Origin: Streptomyces mesophilus
GTDB taxonomy: Bacteria > Actinomycetota > Actinomycetes > Streptomycetales > Streptomycetaceae
Length of the DNA stretch: 64,000 nucleotides
Assembly (NCBI RefSeq): GCF_011044995.1
Contig: NZ_JAAKZW010000014.1
Span: 1 to 64,000 of the forward strand
Direction of reading: 5' to 3'
The translations under genes were made by a program, and so were the position numbers. Below the pieces are notes generated by a model. The model was not told where the DNA came from. It was given only the letters and a program-made list of their open reading frames with translations, and made no database searches. Shown piece after piece: positions 9,220 to 17,467 of this stretch (the stretch's first letter is position 1; each line of letters begins with the position of its first letter).

Positions 9220-11049
9220 TCAGCTGTCGGGCGTGAGCGTGAGCGTCTGCTCGTCGGCGGTGCGTCCGCCGCCGACCGGGTTGCCCGTGGTGTCGGTCCA
9301 CGCGCGGGTCGGCGTCGTCTCCACGAGACGGTCCCCGTCCGCCGACATGCCGATGACCAGGCCGCTGTAGCGGTTGACCAGGCGGTACGTGTCGGTGGGC
9401 GCGCCGTCCGTCGTGGTGGTGCGGATGACGAACCACTGCTGGCCGACGCTGGGACCGCCCTTGGGCGCCGCCGTCACGGTCGGGTCGGCGCCCCAGGCGC
9501 GGCCCGCGTTCCGGCTCGAATCGACGCCGAGGAGCTGCTTGGTGGCGGCGTTGGCGATGCGGTACGAGCCGTCACCGTTGGACGTGAAGGTCCACTTGCT
9601 GCGGGCGGAGCCGGCGGCGGACAGGGAGGTGGTGCCGGAGCCGCGGGCTGCCTGGGCCAGGGCGCGCCCGCCTTCGCTTGCGATGGTGTACGTCCCGCCC
9701 GACTGGACCGGTGCGGCGGGCGAGTCCGTCTCGATCGCGGTGTTGTAGTACTCGCCGCTGCCGCCGCCGGAGCACTGCCAGGAGCAGTAGTTGCGGAAGT
9801 TCTTGCCGACGATGGTGGAGCCGGTCTTGTTCACCGAGTCCAGCATCCAGCGGTACCAGGACCCCGACTTGTAGGCGCCGGTGTCGCCGATCAGCTTCCA
9901 CTTCTGCGTGGACAGGTCGTCGGTCGCGTAGAAGCGCTGGGACTTGCTGCTGTCCTGGACGATCGCTTCGGGTGTGCCGATGTACAGGCCGAGGTACGCG
10001 TTGTAGGCGATGTTCATCGTCAACAGGTCGGACTTGGCGGGGAGTTCACCGGCCGCGACCTGCTCGGCGACGTTCCCGTCGTTCGCCGGGTCGTAGTCGT
10101 GCTCGACGGGCGTGTAGCCGTTGGGGTTGTCGGCGTCGACCGGCTCCATGTTGCTTTCCTTGCCGCCGACTCCGGGCTGCGACCAGGCGCCGTCGTACCA
10201 CTTCTGCCAGGACCCCGGCGCCATCTTCGCGGACATCGGGGCGCGCGCCACATGGCCGCGGCTGCCGTCGGTCCAGCCGCCGGAGACGCCGCCCTTCGGG
10301 ATGGCGCGGGAGTTGTAGTAGACGTAGAAGTAGCCGGACGCGGTGTCGACGAACAGCCGCGCGTCACCGTTGCCGTAGTGGTACAGGTCGTGCGGGAAGG
10401 CCTCGTTGTCCCCGCGCTTCGTGCTGTACGGCGAGGTCAGGACGTGGTCCTTGATGTCCCAGGTCTTGCCCTGGTCCTTGGAGACGGCGTAGTCGAGCGC
10501 GTCGTAGTGCAGTCCGTCGTCGAAGGGGCTCGGCGTGAACTCGTTGTGCACCAGGCCGTACCAGTCACCGGTGTCCGGGTCGACCCACACGCCCATGAGG
10601 TCGCAGTAGTTCTTCTGCGCGTAGTGCGAGGTGTCGGGCGCGTATGTGGACTCGCGGCCGGTGGGGCTGTTGTTGCAGCGCCAGGTCGTGTCGTCGTTGC
10701 GGTCACGTGCGTCGGCCGGGTTGACCGCGCTGCTGAGCTTGGTGTCCAGCTTCGCCGAGTCGAAGTCGCCGCCCGTGTAGAACGACCACTTGCGCGGGTC
10801 GTTCGCCGCGTACAGCGCGTGCGCGGACTGGTAGTGGAACGTGCCGTCCTTGTCGATGTACGTGCCGGCGGGGGTGTCGTCGGGGTTGGTCCACGTGCCG
10901 ATCTGCCCGACGTTCACCGAGTACGACGGGGCGTCTTCGGCGGCGGCTGCCGTCGGCGACGACAGCGCCGCACCTGCCACCAGGGCGGCCGCCGCGGCGA
11001 ACGCGCCGGCCGTCCGTGCTCTCGTACGAGCGGACATACGAGTTGACAC
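9220..11049 (-). CDS. Secreted ricin-type (beta-trefoil) lectin-domain protein
   Basis: Predicted 609-residue exported protein. The GTG start at 11049 is preceded by GAGGAG; an Arg-rich N-terminus and AGAFAAAAALVAGAALSSP form a signal peptide ending near PTAAAAE. The middle (roughly 50-430) is rich in Trp, Tyr and Asp-Gly turns, with SKDQGKTWD resembling an Asp-box of sialidase-like propellers, so a catalytic five- or six-bladed propeller is possible. The last 150 residues read like a RICIN domain (TYTIASEGGRALAQA, SKWTFTSNGDGSYRI, GQQWFVI). It lies 14 bases after the unknown TIM-barrel-like gene and is probably co-transcribed with it. Substrate unknown. Confidence 0.65.
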   Translation of the reverse strand: MSTRMSARTRARTAGAFAAAAALVAGAALSSPTAAAAEDAPSYSVNVGQIGTWTNPDDTPAGTYIDKDGTFHYQSAHALYAANDPRKWSFYTGGDFDSAKLDTKLSSAVNPADARDRNDDTTWRCNNSPTGRESTYAPDTSHYAQKNYCDLMGVWVDPDTGDWYGLVHNEFTPSPFDDGLHYDALDYAVSKDQGKTWDIKDHVLTSPYSTKRGDNEAFPHDLYHYGNGDARLFVDTASGYFYVYYNSRAIPKGGVSGGWTDGSRGHVARAPMSAKMAPGSWQKWYDGAWSQPGVGGKESNMEPVDADNPNGYTPVEHDYDPANDGNVAEQVAAGELPAKSDLLTMNIAYNAYLGLYIGTPEAIVQDSSKSQRFYATDDLSTQKWKLIGDTGAYKSGSWYRWMLDSVNKTGSTIVGKNFRNYCSWQCSGGGSGEYYNTAIETDSPAAPVQSGGTYTIASEGGRALAQAARGSGTTSLSAAGSARSKWTFTSNGDGSYRIANAATKQLLGVDSSRNAGRAWGADPTVTAAPKGGPSVGQQWFVIRTTTTDGAPTDTYRLVNRYSGLVIGMSADGDRLVETTPTRAWTDTTGNPVGGGRTADEQTLTLTPDS

Positions 11050-11063
11050 AGGTACTCCTCGAT

Positions 11064-13133
11064 TCAGGAGAGGGGGGAGGGGGATCGAACCGGCGACCAC
11101 CCGAGGGCGGTACGCCACTCGAGGACCAGCCAGCCGCGGTGCGGCAGAGCGGGCTCGAGGTGCAGAGGGCCGGCCGCCGACGTCATGGCGGCCGGGGCCG
11201 GGTCGGCCAGCGGCGCGAGCAAGGTGGCGCGCACCGTGTCCGGAGCGGGAGCGTGGGGCAGGTCGATGCGCGGATGGGCGGGGTCGGCGCTGCCGTTGGC
11301 GATCGCGAGCCGGAGCGTGTCGCCCGACCGCGACAGCCGCGGGATGAGATGGGGAGCGCCGTCGATCAGCGGAAGCCGGGGGTGAGCGCCCTCCAGGAAC
11401 CGCACCGACGTGTGGAGCAGGCGCTGTCCCCGGTCGCTGCGGGCCAGTCGGTCGGGCGCCGTCGCGGCGAGGACCGCGACGCGTCCGCCGAGAGCGTTCA
11501 CGTAGTGGCAGCGGCCTGCGCCCCACTGGCTGTCGTCCGGCGTCAGGATCTCGGTGATCACCTGGGCGCCGGGGGCCGGTTCGAGCAGGGCGAGCGCCGG
11601 CTGGACGTCGACGCTCACGTACGCGCCCTCGTCCGCGCCGGCGAGTGCCGTGATCCGCTCGGCAGCGTAAGGGCCGGGCTGTGCCGGTTCCTCCCGGGCG
11701 TACAGCCGTCCGGCGCGCACCCCGAGCAGGTCGGCGAAGCCGCGCTCGGTGAGCAGCTGCGCGGCCACCCCGTCCAAGAGCAGCCCGCCGCTCAGCATCG
11801 CGCGCAGCTCGTCGTCGCCGAAGGCGTCGACGGCCCGGCCGAACAGCGCCTGGACGGGGGCCGGTTCGGCGGTGACGGGAACCCCGTAGCCGAGCAGGAA
11901 GTCCGCGGTCCGCGCGGGACCGGCCTCCAGTTCCTGCCAACTCCCACCGGTGGTCCGCAGGTGAGTGGCGGTGTCCGGCTTCCACGGCAGTCCGATGCCG
12001 AGGGAGGCGGACTGTTCGGGGTGCAGCCGGGCGGCCCAGTCGAGGGCGGGCCGTGCGCGGCTCAGGAGCCGGTCGATGCGCGGGAACTGTTCGGCCCGCT
12101 CGGCCGAGCTGGGGTGCACGTTCAACAGGAGTGCGTCGGCGCCCGAAAGCTGCGCGGTCACCATCTCGGACCAGGTCTGCGTGTCCGACTTCGACCAGGC
12201 GGTGTGCGGCCAGTTCTCGATCTCGGGCTCGCAGGCCACATAGGGCGGACGCAGCGCGCGTTGCGCCTCGAGGGACCACACGGCCGAGGTCAGACTCCGG
12301 CCCGGAGTGTCGGAGTAGGGGGCGAAGTGCGGCCGCTGGGTGGCCTGTTGCCCGATCGACAGCGCGGTGAACAGGGCGTCCCAGTCGCGTCCCTCGACGG
12401 AGTGCATGGCCGGCAGTGAGCTCATCAGGCCCAGCCGGCTGCGGCCGGCTGAGTTCTCCCGTACGGACTGCGCGAGCCCTTCCGCGACTTCGAGCTGCGC
12501 GGTGCGCCAGACCTGCTGGAGCAGGGCGCGCCAGGGATGCGGGCGTCCGGGTGCGGTGACGGCGGCGACCACTTCCTCGCGTGTGACCTCCTCCCCCACG
12601 AGCCGGGACAGGCGCTCCATCATGAGCGGCTCGAAGCCGCCGCCCCAGTCGAGCGGTGCGTGGTTGTGGAAGCGGAAGTCGTCCTCGACCCACAGCACCC
12701 GGAAGCCGAGCTGAGCGAAGCGCCCGTAGTGCGCGTACAGCCAGGTGCGCCATGCCGGGCAGGCGAACGACGCCTGGGCGGCGGCCACTTGTCCGCTCGG
12801 CGAGACCATGGGGGCGAAGCCGAGCCGGTCCCTGCGGCCGCGGTCCGCGTGCCCGACCGTCACCCACGGGTTGAGGCTGACCTCCACGCCCGCGCCCGTC
12901 AGGACGTCGCGCGCCTGGGCCGCCGCCGCGAACCAGGTGTCCTCCTCCGCTCCGGCCAGATGACCGGTGTACGCCTCTTCGGCGCCGAGCAGCAGGACGA
13001 CTTCCGCGACCTCGTTCTCCTGGCACACCTTGGCCAGGTGCCCGGCCCGCTCGGCCAGGTCACCGCCGGGCCGCAGCTGGTAGCGCAGGTGGTAGCGGGC
13101 CCTCGGGCCGCGGGGCGTCAACGGCACCTTCAT
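11064..13133 (-). CDS. Large TIM-barrel-like protein, possible glycoside hydrolase of unknown family
   Basis: Predicted 689-residue soluble protein without a signal peptide. I do not recognise a named family with certainty. LGFRVLWVEDDFRFHNHAPLD near residues 140-160 resembles the acidic D-D-x-R-x-x-NH stretch seen in some GH42-like barrels, and EIENWPHTAWSKSD and DALLLNVHP are compatible with later barrel strands. A beta-rich C-terminal half from about 480 could be accessory sandwich domains. It is the promoter-proximal gene of a two-gene unit with the exported ricin-domain protein and is divergent from a ROK regulator, so a role in intracellular breakdown of a glycan is plausible but inferred. 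Confidence 0.55.
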   Translation of the reverse strand: MKVPLTPRGPRARYHLRYQLRPGGDLAERAGHLAKVCQENEVAEVVLLLGAEEAYTGHLAGAEEDTWFAAAAQARDVLTGAGVEVSLNPWVTVGHADRGRRDRLGFAPMVSPSGQVAAAQASFACPAWRTWLYAHYGRFAQLGFRVLWVEDDFRFHNHAPLDWGGGFEPLMMERLSRLVGEEVTREEVVAAVTAPGRPHPWRALLQQVWRTAQLEVAEGLAQSVRENSAGRSRLGLMSSLPAMHSVEGRDWDALFTALSIGQQATQRPHFAPYSDTPGRSLTSAVWSLEAQRALRPPYVACEPEIENWPHTAWSKSDTQTWSEMVTAQLSGADALLLNVHPSSAERAEQFPRIDRLLSRARPALDWAARLHPEQSASLGIGLPWKPDTATHLRTTGGSWQELEAGPARTADFLLGYGVPVTAEPAPVQALFGRAVDAFGDDELRAMLSGGLLLDGVAAQLLTERGFADLLGVRAGRLYAREEPAQPGPYAAERITALAGADEGAYVSVDVQPALALLEPAPGAQVITEILTPDDSQWGAGRCHYVNALGGRVAVLAATAPDRLARSDRGQRLLHTSVRFLEGAHPRLPLIDGAPHLIPRLSRSGDTLRLAIANGSADPAHPRIDLPHAPAPDTVRATLLAPLADPAPAAMTSAAGPLHLEPALPHRGWLVLEWRTALGWSPVRSPSPLS

Positions 13134-13160
13134 CCATCGTCTCCATCGCCGAGCTCGATT

Positions 13161-13200
13161 AGTTCGACTAGAATCTGAAATTAATACTTCCTAGTCAACA
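13161..13200 (-). promoter_or_regulatory. AT-rich promoter/operator region between the hydrolase-like gene and the ROK regulator
   Basis: This stretch is far less GC-rich than its surroundings. GACTAG (13166-13171) and CTAGTC (13191-13196) form an inverted repeat 19 bases apart, and TAGTTCGACTA overlaps the first arm. TTGACT read on the minus strand (13193-13198) could be the -35 box of the hydrolase-like unit. The divergent ROK protein is the natural candidate to bind here. Confidence 0.5.
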
Positions 13201-13305
13201 GGCCGGAACCGGAAAGTTTCTGACAGTGATCAAGGGCCTCTCGCCGAGGACCGACCGTTCGCGTACGTTGACCGGGAGTACGGCGAGCGCGCGAAGAGGG
13301 GCCAA

Positions 13306-14580
13306 GTGAACGTAGATCCACCCAGATCAGGCGTACGGAACGTGGGCGGGGATGGATCGTCCAAGGCACGCGACCGTGCGTCGCTGCGCCGCACCAATCT
13401 CGCTCTGGTGCTGCGTCTGTTGCGGGACGCGGGACCACGGCCGCGCACGCAGATCGCGACGGAGACCGGCCTGCCCAAGGCCACGATCACCAACCTGGTC
13501 GCGGAGCTGGTGGAGCGCGGTCTCGTACGCGAAGGGGACTCCGCGCGCGACGGCGCCGTCGGCCGCCCGAGCCGCACCCTCGCGATCGACGGCCGTTCCG
13601 TGTGCGGTATCGGCCTGGAGATCAGCGCCGACTACGTCCATCTGATCGCCCTCGACCTGCGCGGCGAGGTCGCCGCCGAACACCGCCTGCCGCTCGACGC
13701 GCGGGCCGCCGGTCCGGACGCGGTCCTCGACCGGGCGGCGGAGGCGATCCGCGCCACCCGCCGGACGCTGCAGGGCCGGAAAGCGCAGGCGGTCGCGGTG
13801 ACCGTGGCCGCGCCGGGCGTGATCCAGCGCGACAGCGGAGTCGTCTCCTACGCACCGAACATCGGCTGGCGTGATGTCGATGTGGTCGGCGGCCTACGGG
13901 AGCGGCTCGGCCGCGGCTGCCCGCCGGTCCGGCTGGAGAACGACGCCAAACTCGGCGCCGTGGCCGAGTACTTGGTCGCCGCGCAGGCCGGTATCCACGA
14001 CCTGATCTATGTGACCGGCGAGACCGGCGTCGGCGGCGGCATCATCTCCGACGGACGATTGCTGCGCGGATCGGCCGGATTCGCCGGCGAGATCGGCCAT
14101 ATGCGCCTGGCCCCCGACGGAAAGCCGTGCGCCTGCGGCCGGCAGGGCTGCTGGGAGACCATGGTCGGCCTCAACGCCCTGCTCGAGCACGCGGCCGCAC
14201 CCGACGACCCCGTACGCGACCCGAGCGTGGACCTGGAGCAGCGCCTCGCGGAACTCAGACGCCGGGCCGACGCGGGCGAGCCCGCCACCCGGGCCGCGCT
14301 CGACAAGATCGCCGACGGACTCGGCCTGGGACTGACCGTACTGGCCGATGTGCTCAACCCGCGGGCCATCGTCCTGGGCGGCTACTTCGCCTACTTCGGC
14401 GACCACTTCATCGCGCAGGTGGAGAACGAGCTCACCGCACGCGTCGTGGCCCCCGACGCCGGCGGCTGCACCGTCCTGGCCTCCACCCTCGGGTTCACCG
14501 CGGCGGCGCGCGGCGGCGCCCACGCCTCGCTGGACTTCGTGTACCAGGATCCGGGCGGGACGATGGCAGCACCCGGGTGA
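13306..14580 (+). CDS. ROK-family transcriptional regulator
   Basis: Predicted 424-residue sugar-responsive repressor. An N-terminal winged helix (TQIATETGLPKATITNLVAELVERG is split over residues 47-71) precedes a ROK kinase-like fold. The ROK signature appears as FAGEIGHMRL, followed by the zinc site CACGRQGCWE (Cys-x-Cys-x4-Cys), and TGVGGGIISDG matches the sugar/ATP loop. The start is a GTG with a weak purine-rich site. It is divergent from the hydrolase-like unit and followed by a terminator. ROK regulators of this layout bind intergenic operators and release on glucose, xylose or N-acetylglucosamine-type ligands; the ligand here is unknown. Confidence 0.9.
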   Translation: MNVDPPRSGVRNVGGDGSSKARDRASLRRTNLALVLRLLRDAGPRPRTQIATETGLPKATITNLVAELVERGLVREGDSARDGAVGRPSRTLAIDGRSVCGIGLEISADYVHLIALDLRGEVAAEHRLPLDARAAGPDAVLDRAAEAIRATRRTLQGRKAQAVAVTVAAPGVIQRDSGVVSYAPNIGWRDVDVVGGLRERLGRGCPPVRLENDAKLGAVAEYLVAAQAGIHDLIYVTGETGVGGGIISDGRLLRGSAGFAGEIGHMRLAPDGKPCACGRQGCWETMVGLNALLEHAAAPDDPVRDPSVDLEQRLAELRRRADAGEPATRAALDKIADGLGLGLTVLADVLNPRAIVLGGYFAYFGDHFIAQVENELTARVVAPDAGGCTVLASTLGFTAAARGGAHASLDFVYQDPGGTMAAPG

Positions 14581-14604
14581 TACAAGGCACCCGGGTGCTA
14601 CAAG
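14569..14604 (+). repeat. 18-bp tandem duplication across the ROK stop codon
   Basis: GCACCCGGGTGATACAAG (14569-14586) is followed directly by GCACCCGGGTGCTACAAG (14587-14604), one mismatch. The first copy contains the TGA stop of the ROK gene; in the second the same codon is TGC. Confidence 0.8.
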
Positions 14605-14630
14605 GATCGCAACCCCCGCTTGATACGCGA

Positions 14631-14668
14631 GGGTTGGCCGGTCAGCCCGAAGGCCGACCGGCCAACCC
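14631..14668. terminator. Bidirectional terminator between ROK and aldolase genes
   Basis: GGGTTGGCCGGTC (14631-14643) pairs with GACCGGCCAACCC (14656-14668), a perfect 13-bp stem with a 12-base loop. It lies between a plus-strand gene ending at 14580 and a minus-strand gene ending at 14681. Confidence 0.8.
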
Positions 14669-14680
14669 CAGAGCGACCGC

Positions 14681-15559
14681 TCAGAAGCTCACCCTTCGGC
14701 AGTGCCCGCCCGCACCGGCCCCCCCGATCGTCCGGGCCACCGCCGCGGCCATCGCCTCTCGCCCGGCCGCCAGATACTTGCGGGGGTCGACCACCGCGGC
14801 GTGTTCGGCGAGGTGGTCGCGTATCGCCCGGGTCATGGCGACGTTCAGCGCGGTCCCCACGTTCACCTTGGCGATGCCGCCCGTCACGGCCAGGGCGAGT
14901 TCGCCGGCCGGGACGCCCGACGAACCGTGCAGGACGAGCGGCACCTTGACCGCCTCGCGCAGCGCGGCGAGCAGCGCATGGTCGAGCGTCGCCGTGGCCT
15001 CGGTCATCGCGTGCGAGCTGCCGATGGCGACGGCCAGCGCGTCGACTCCGGTCTCGGCGACGAACTCCCGTGCCTCGCCGGGCTCGGTGCGCGCGCCGGG
15101 TGCGTGCGGGTCCAGCGGCGGCCGGCCGTCCTTGCCGCCGACCTCGCCCAACTCGGCCTCGATCCACAGGCCTTGGGAGTGCGCCCAGTCCGCGGCGGCC
15201 CGCGTGGCGGCGACGTTCCGCTCGTACGGCAGATGGGCCGCGTCGTACATGACCGAGCTGAACCCGGCAGCCGCGGCCTGCCGCAACAGGTCGTCGCGCT
15301 TGACGTGGTCGAGGTGCAGGGACACCGGCACGGAGGCGCACTCCGCGGCGGCGACGGCGGCCCGGGCCAATGGCAGCAACTGCCCCTGCCGGAAGGCGAC
15401 CGCGTTCTCGCTGACCTGAAGGATCACGGGCGATCCGGCGGCCTCCGCACCCGCGATGACCGCTTCGACGTGCTCAAGGGTGATGACATTGAAAGCGGCG
15501 ACGGCCTGCTGCTTGGCCGCGGCCTCGGCGACGAGTGCGCCGGTGGTGGCGAGTGGCAT
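14681..15559 (-). CDS. Class II fructose/tagatose-bisphosphate aldolase family enzyme
   Basis: Predicted 292-residue zinc aldolase of the GatY/KbaY/FbaA class, cleaving a ketose bisphosphate into two triose phosphates. The N-terminus has VAAFNVITLEHVEAV; SLHLDHV supplies Asp84 and His85; VAIGSSHA and LVLHGSSGV supply His183 and His211, the expected metal ligands. Length is usual. It sits 21 bases downstream of the SIS-domain gene on the same strand, with GGAAGGGGG before its ATG. The pairing of AgaS-like SIS protein and KbaY-like aldolase is familiar from N-acetylgalactosamine or tagatose pathways, so a 6-phosphate ketose intermediate is likely. Confidence 0.85.
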   Translation of the reverse strand: MPLATTGALVAEAAAKQQAVAAFNVITLEHVEAVIAGAEAAGSPVILQVSENAVAFRQGQLLPLARAAVAAAECASVPVSLHLDHVKRDDLLRQAAAAGFSSVMYDAAHLPYERNVAATRAAADWAHSQGLWIEAELGEVGGKDGRPPLDPHAPGARTEPGEAREFVAETGVDALAVAIGSSHAMTEATATLDHALLAALREAVKVPLVLHGSSGVPAGELALAVTGGIAKVNVGTALNVAMTRAIRDHLAEHAAVVDPRKYLAAGREAMAAAVARTIGGAGAGGHCRRVSF

Positions 15560-15580
15560 CGAAGTCCCCCTTCCGGCCGG

Positions 15581-16465
15581 TCAGGCGGAGGCGAGCACGA
15601 CGGACCGGGTCAGATGCCGCGGCCGGTCCGGGTCGAGACCGCGCGCCGCCGCCACCGCGACGGCCAGCCGCTGGGCCCGCACCAGCTCGGCCAGCGGGTC
15701 GAGCGTCCCCTCGATCCACAGGGCCCCGGTCGCACGGACCTGCTCGGCGAGACCCTCCGGCGCCGCACCGAACATCCAGGTGGCCGTGCCGGTGGTGGAG
15801 ATGGAGATCGGTCCGTGCCGGTACTCCATCGCCGGGTACGCCTCGGTCCAGGACAGTGACGCCTCGCGCATCTTCAGGGCGGCCTCCTGGGCGAGGCCGT
15901 TGGTCCAGCCCTGGCCCAGGAAGCTGAACTGGGTGCTCTCCACGAGCCCTTCGGGCAGCGGCTCGGCCAGCGCCACGCGCGCGTCGGCCACGGCCTGAGG
16001 GGTGTGCAGGCCCAGATGCGCCCGCAGCAGGGTGAACGCGGTGGTGGCGAACCGGGTCTGCACCACCGACTCCTCGTCGGCGAAGTCGAGCACCACCACG
16101 TCATCGGCGGCCGTCATCACCGGCGTATGCGGGTCGGCGGTGATCGCGGTCGTCCGGGTGCTCCCGCGCAGCCGCGCGAGCAGCTCGAGCACCTCGGTGG
16201 TGGTGCCGGACCGGGTCAGGGCGATCACCCGGTCGTACGTGCGGCCCACCGGGTATTCGGATGCGGCGTAGGCGTCCGTCTCGCCCAGGCCCGCGCTCTC
16301 ACGCAGCGCGGCCACGGACTGCGCCATGAAGTACGAGGTCCCGCAGCCCACGAGAGCGACCCGCTCCCCCGGTGCGCCGAGCGCCTGCCCGTGCCCGGCC
16401 GCCGCCTCGGCGGCCCGCTCCCAGCAGTCGGGCTGGCTGTTCAGTTCCGCCTCTATGTGGCTCAT
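15581..16465 (-). CDS. SIS-domain sugar isomerase/deaminase (AgaS/GlmS-like)
   Basis: Predicted 294-residue protein with two sugar-isomerase (SIS) domains. The first starts with VALVGCGTSYFMAQSVAALR and contains IALTRSGTTTEVLELL; the second contains FLGQGWTNGLAQEAALKMRE and AMEYRHGP, all close to the isomerase half of GlmS and to AgaS. It probably isomerises or deaminates a hexosamine-6-phosphate. I prefer the ATG giving MSHIEAELNSQPD; another ATG 5 codons upstream is possible. It is the first gene of a two-gene unit with the class II aldolase and is divergent from a DeoR regulator across an AT-rich operator region, which suggests control by that regulator. Confidence 0.85.
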   Translation of the reverse strand: MSHIEAELNSQPDCWERAAEAAAGHGQALGAPGERVALVGCGTSYFMAQSVAALRESAGLGETDAYAASEYPVGRTYDRVIALTRSGTTTEVLELLARLRGSTRTTAITADPHTPVMTAADDVVVLDFADEESVVQTRFATTAFTLLRAHLGLHTPQAVADARVALAEPLPEGLVESTQFSFLGQGWTNGLAQEAALKMREASLSWTEAYPAMEYRHGPISISTTGTATWMFGAAPEGLAEQVRATGALWIEGTLDPLAELVRAQRLAVAVAAARGLDPDRPRHLTRSVVLASA

Positions 16466-16489
16466 GCCCACTCCGCTCATCAGAATGAT

Positions 16490-16530
16490 TGTTCCTGCAA
16501 GATAAAGCCTTGTTTCAAACATAATCAAGC
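16490..16530. promoter_or_regulatory. Divergent promoter/operator for the SIS-aldolase unit and deoR-type gene
   Basis: TGTTTCAAACA at 16511-16521 is a perfect inverted repeat (5-bp arms) in a short AT-rich island. DeoR/GlpR-type regulators bind A/T-rich repeats of this sort. The island lies between the starts of the SIS gene and the DeoR-type gene, so one protein could regulate both directions. Confidence 0.6.
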
Positions 16531-16601
16531 ATTGAGGTGTGCGTTAAGGTCGTCCCGGACGGTGCGTGTCACGCACCGACGGACCGACAGGGAGGCTGTG
16601 G

Positions 16602-17381
16602 ATGTCACGCGAGGCGCGCTGGCAGGCACTCCTGGAACTACTCGTGGAGCGCGGCCGCCTGGACGTCGAGGGCGCGGCGAAGGAGCTCGACGTGTCCGCC
16701 GCGACCATCCGCCGCGACTTCGACCAGCTCGCCGAGCAGCAGATGCTGGTACGCACCCGCGGCGGCGCCCTCGTCCACGGCGTCTCGTACGAGCTGCCGC
16801 TGCGCTACAAGACGGCGCGGAAGGTCTCGGAGAAGGAACGCATCGCCAAGGCGGTGGCGGGCCTCATCACGCCGGGCGAGGTCGTCGGCCTGACCGGCGG
16901 CACCACCACGACCGAAGTGGCCCGCGCCCTGACCCTGCGGCCCGACCTCGCGGACGGCGCACCGGCGTTGACCGTCGTCACCAACGCGCTCAACATCGCG
17001 AGCGAACTGGCCGTCCGGCCCCAGTTCAAGATCGTGGTGACCGGCGGCGTGGCCCGCCCCCAGTCCTACGAGCTGGTCGGCCCGCTCGCCGACGGCGTCC
17101 TCGACCAGATCGCGCTCGACATCGCGGTGGTCGGCGTGGGCGCCTTCCACGTGAAGCACGGCGCCAGCGCCCACGACGAGGGCGAGGCCGGCATCAACCG
17201 CCTGCTGTGCGAACACGCCGCGCGCGTCGTCGTGGCCGCCGACTCCACCAAGCTGGGCGAGCGCGCCTTCGCCCGCATCTGCACGACCCAGCAGGTGGAC
17301 GTCCTGGTGACCGATACGGGCCTGTCCCCGGAAGCTGCCGCCCAGTTCTCCGACGCGGGCGTGGAAGTCCTCACCGTCTGA
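16602..17381 (+). CDS. DeoR/GlpR-family transcriptional regulator
   Basis: Predicted 259-residue repressor. The N-terminal helix-turn-helix reads RWQALLELLVERG and VSAATIRRDFDQL, the DeoR signature, followed by an ISOCOT/DeoRC ligand domain with GLTGGTTTTEVARAL, VVTNALNIASEL and VVAADSTKLG. Such proteins sense phosphorylated sugars. The start at 16602 has GGGAGG upstream and fits the usual MSREARWQ opening; a start 12 codons earlier is possible. It is divergent from the SIS/aldolase unit and presumably represses it until the phosphorylated substrate builds up. It converges with the Gfo/Idh/MocA gene. Confidence 0.9.
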   Translation: MSREARWQALLELLVERGRLDVEGAAKELDVSAATIRRDFDQLAEQQMLVRTRGGALVHGVSYELPLRYKTARKVSEKERIAKAVAGLITPGEVVGLTGGTTTTEVARALTLRPDLADGAPALTVVTNALNIASELAVRPQFKIVVTGGVARPQSYELVGPLADGVLDQIALDIAVVGVGAFHVKHGASAHDEGEAGINRLLCEHAARVVVAADSTKLGERAFARICTTQQVDVLVTDTGLSPEAAAQFSDAGVEVLTV

Positions 17382-17467
17382 CGGCTGCCGCAAGGCGTGC
17401 CACGACCTGCCGGCCGCCGCGAGGTGCCCGGCCCGGGAGGAGTCACGCTCCCAGGCCGCGCCGGCGC

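Noticed and set aside
9220-13026. One continuous minus-strand frame of about 1268 codons
   Set aside because: It joins a non-coding frame of the hydrolase-like gene with the ricin-domain protein. The real ricin-domain start is the GTG at 11049 with a ribosome-binding site, 14 bases after the upstream stop.
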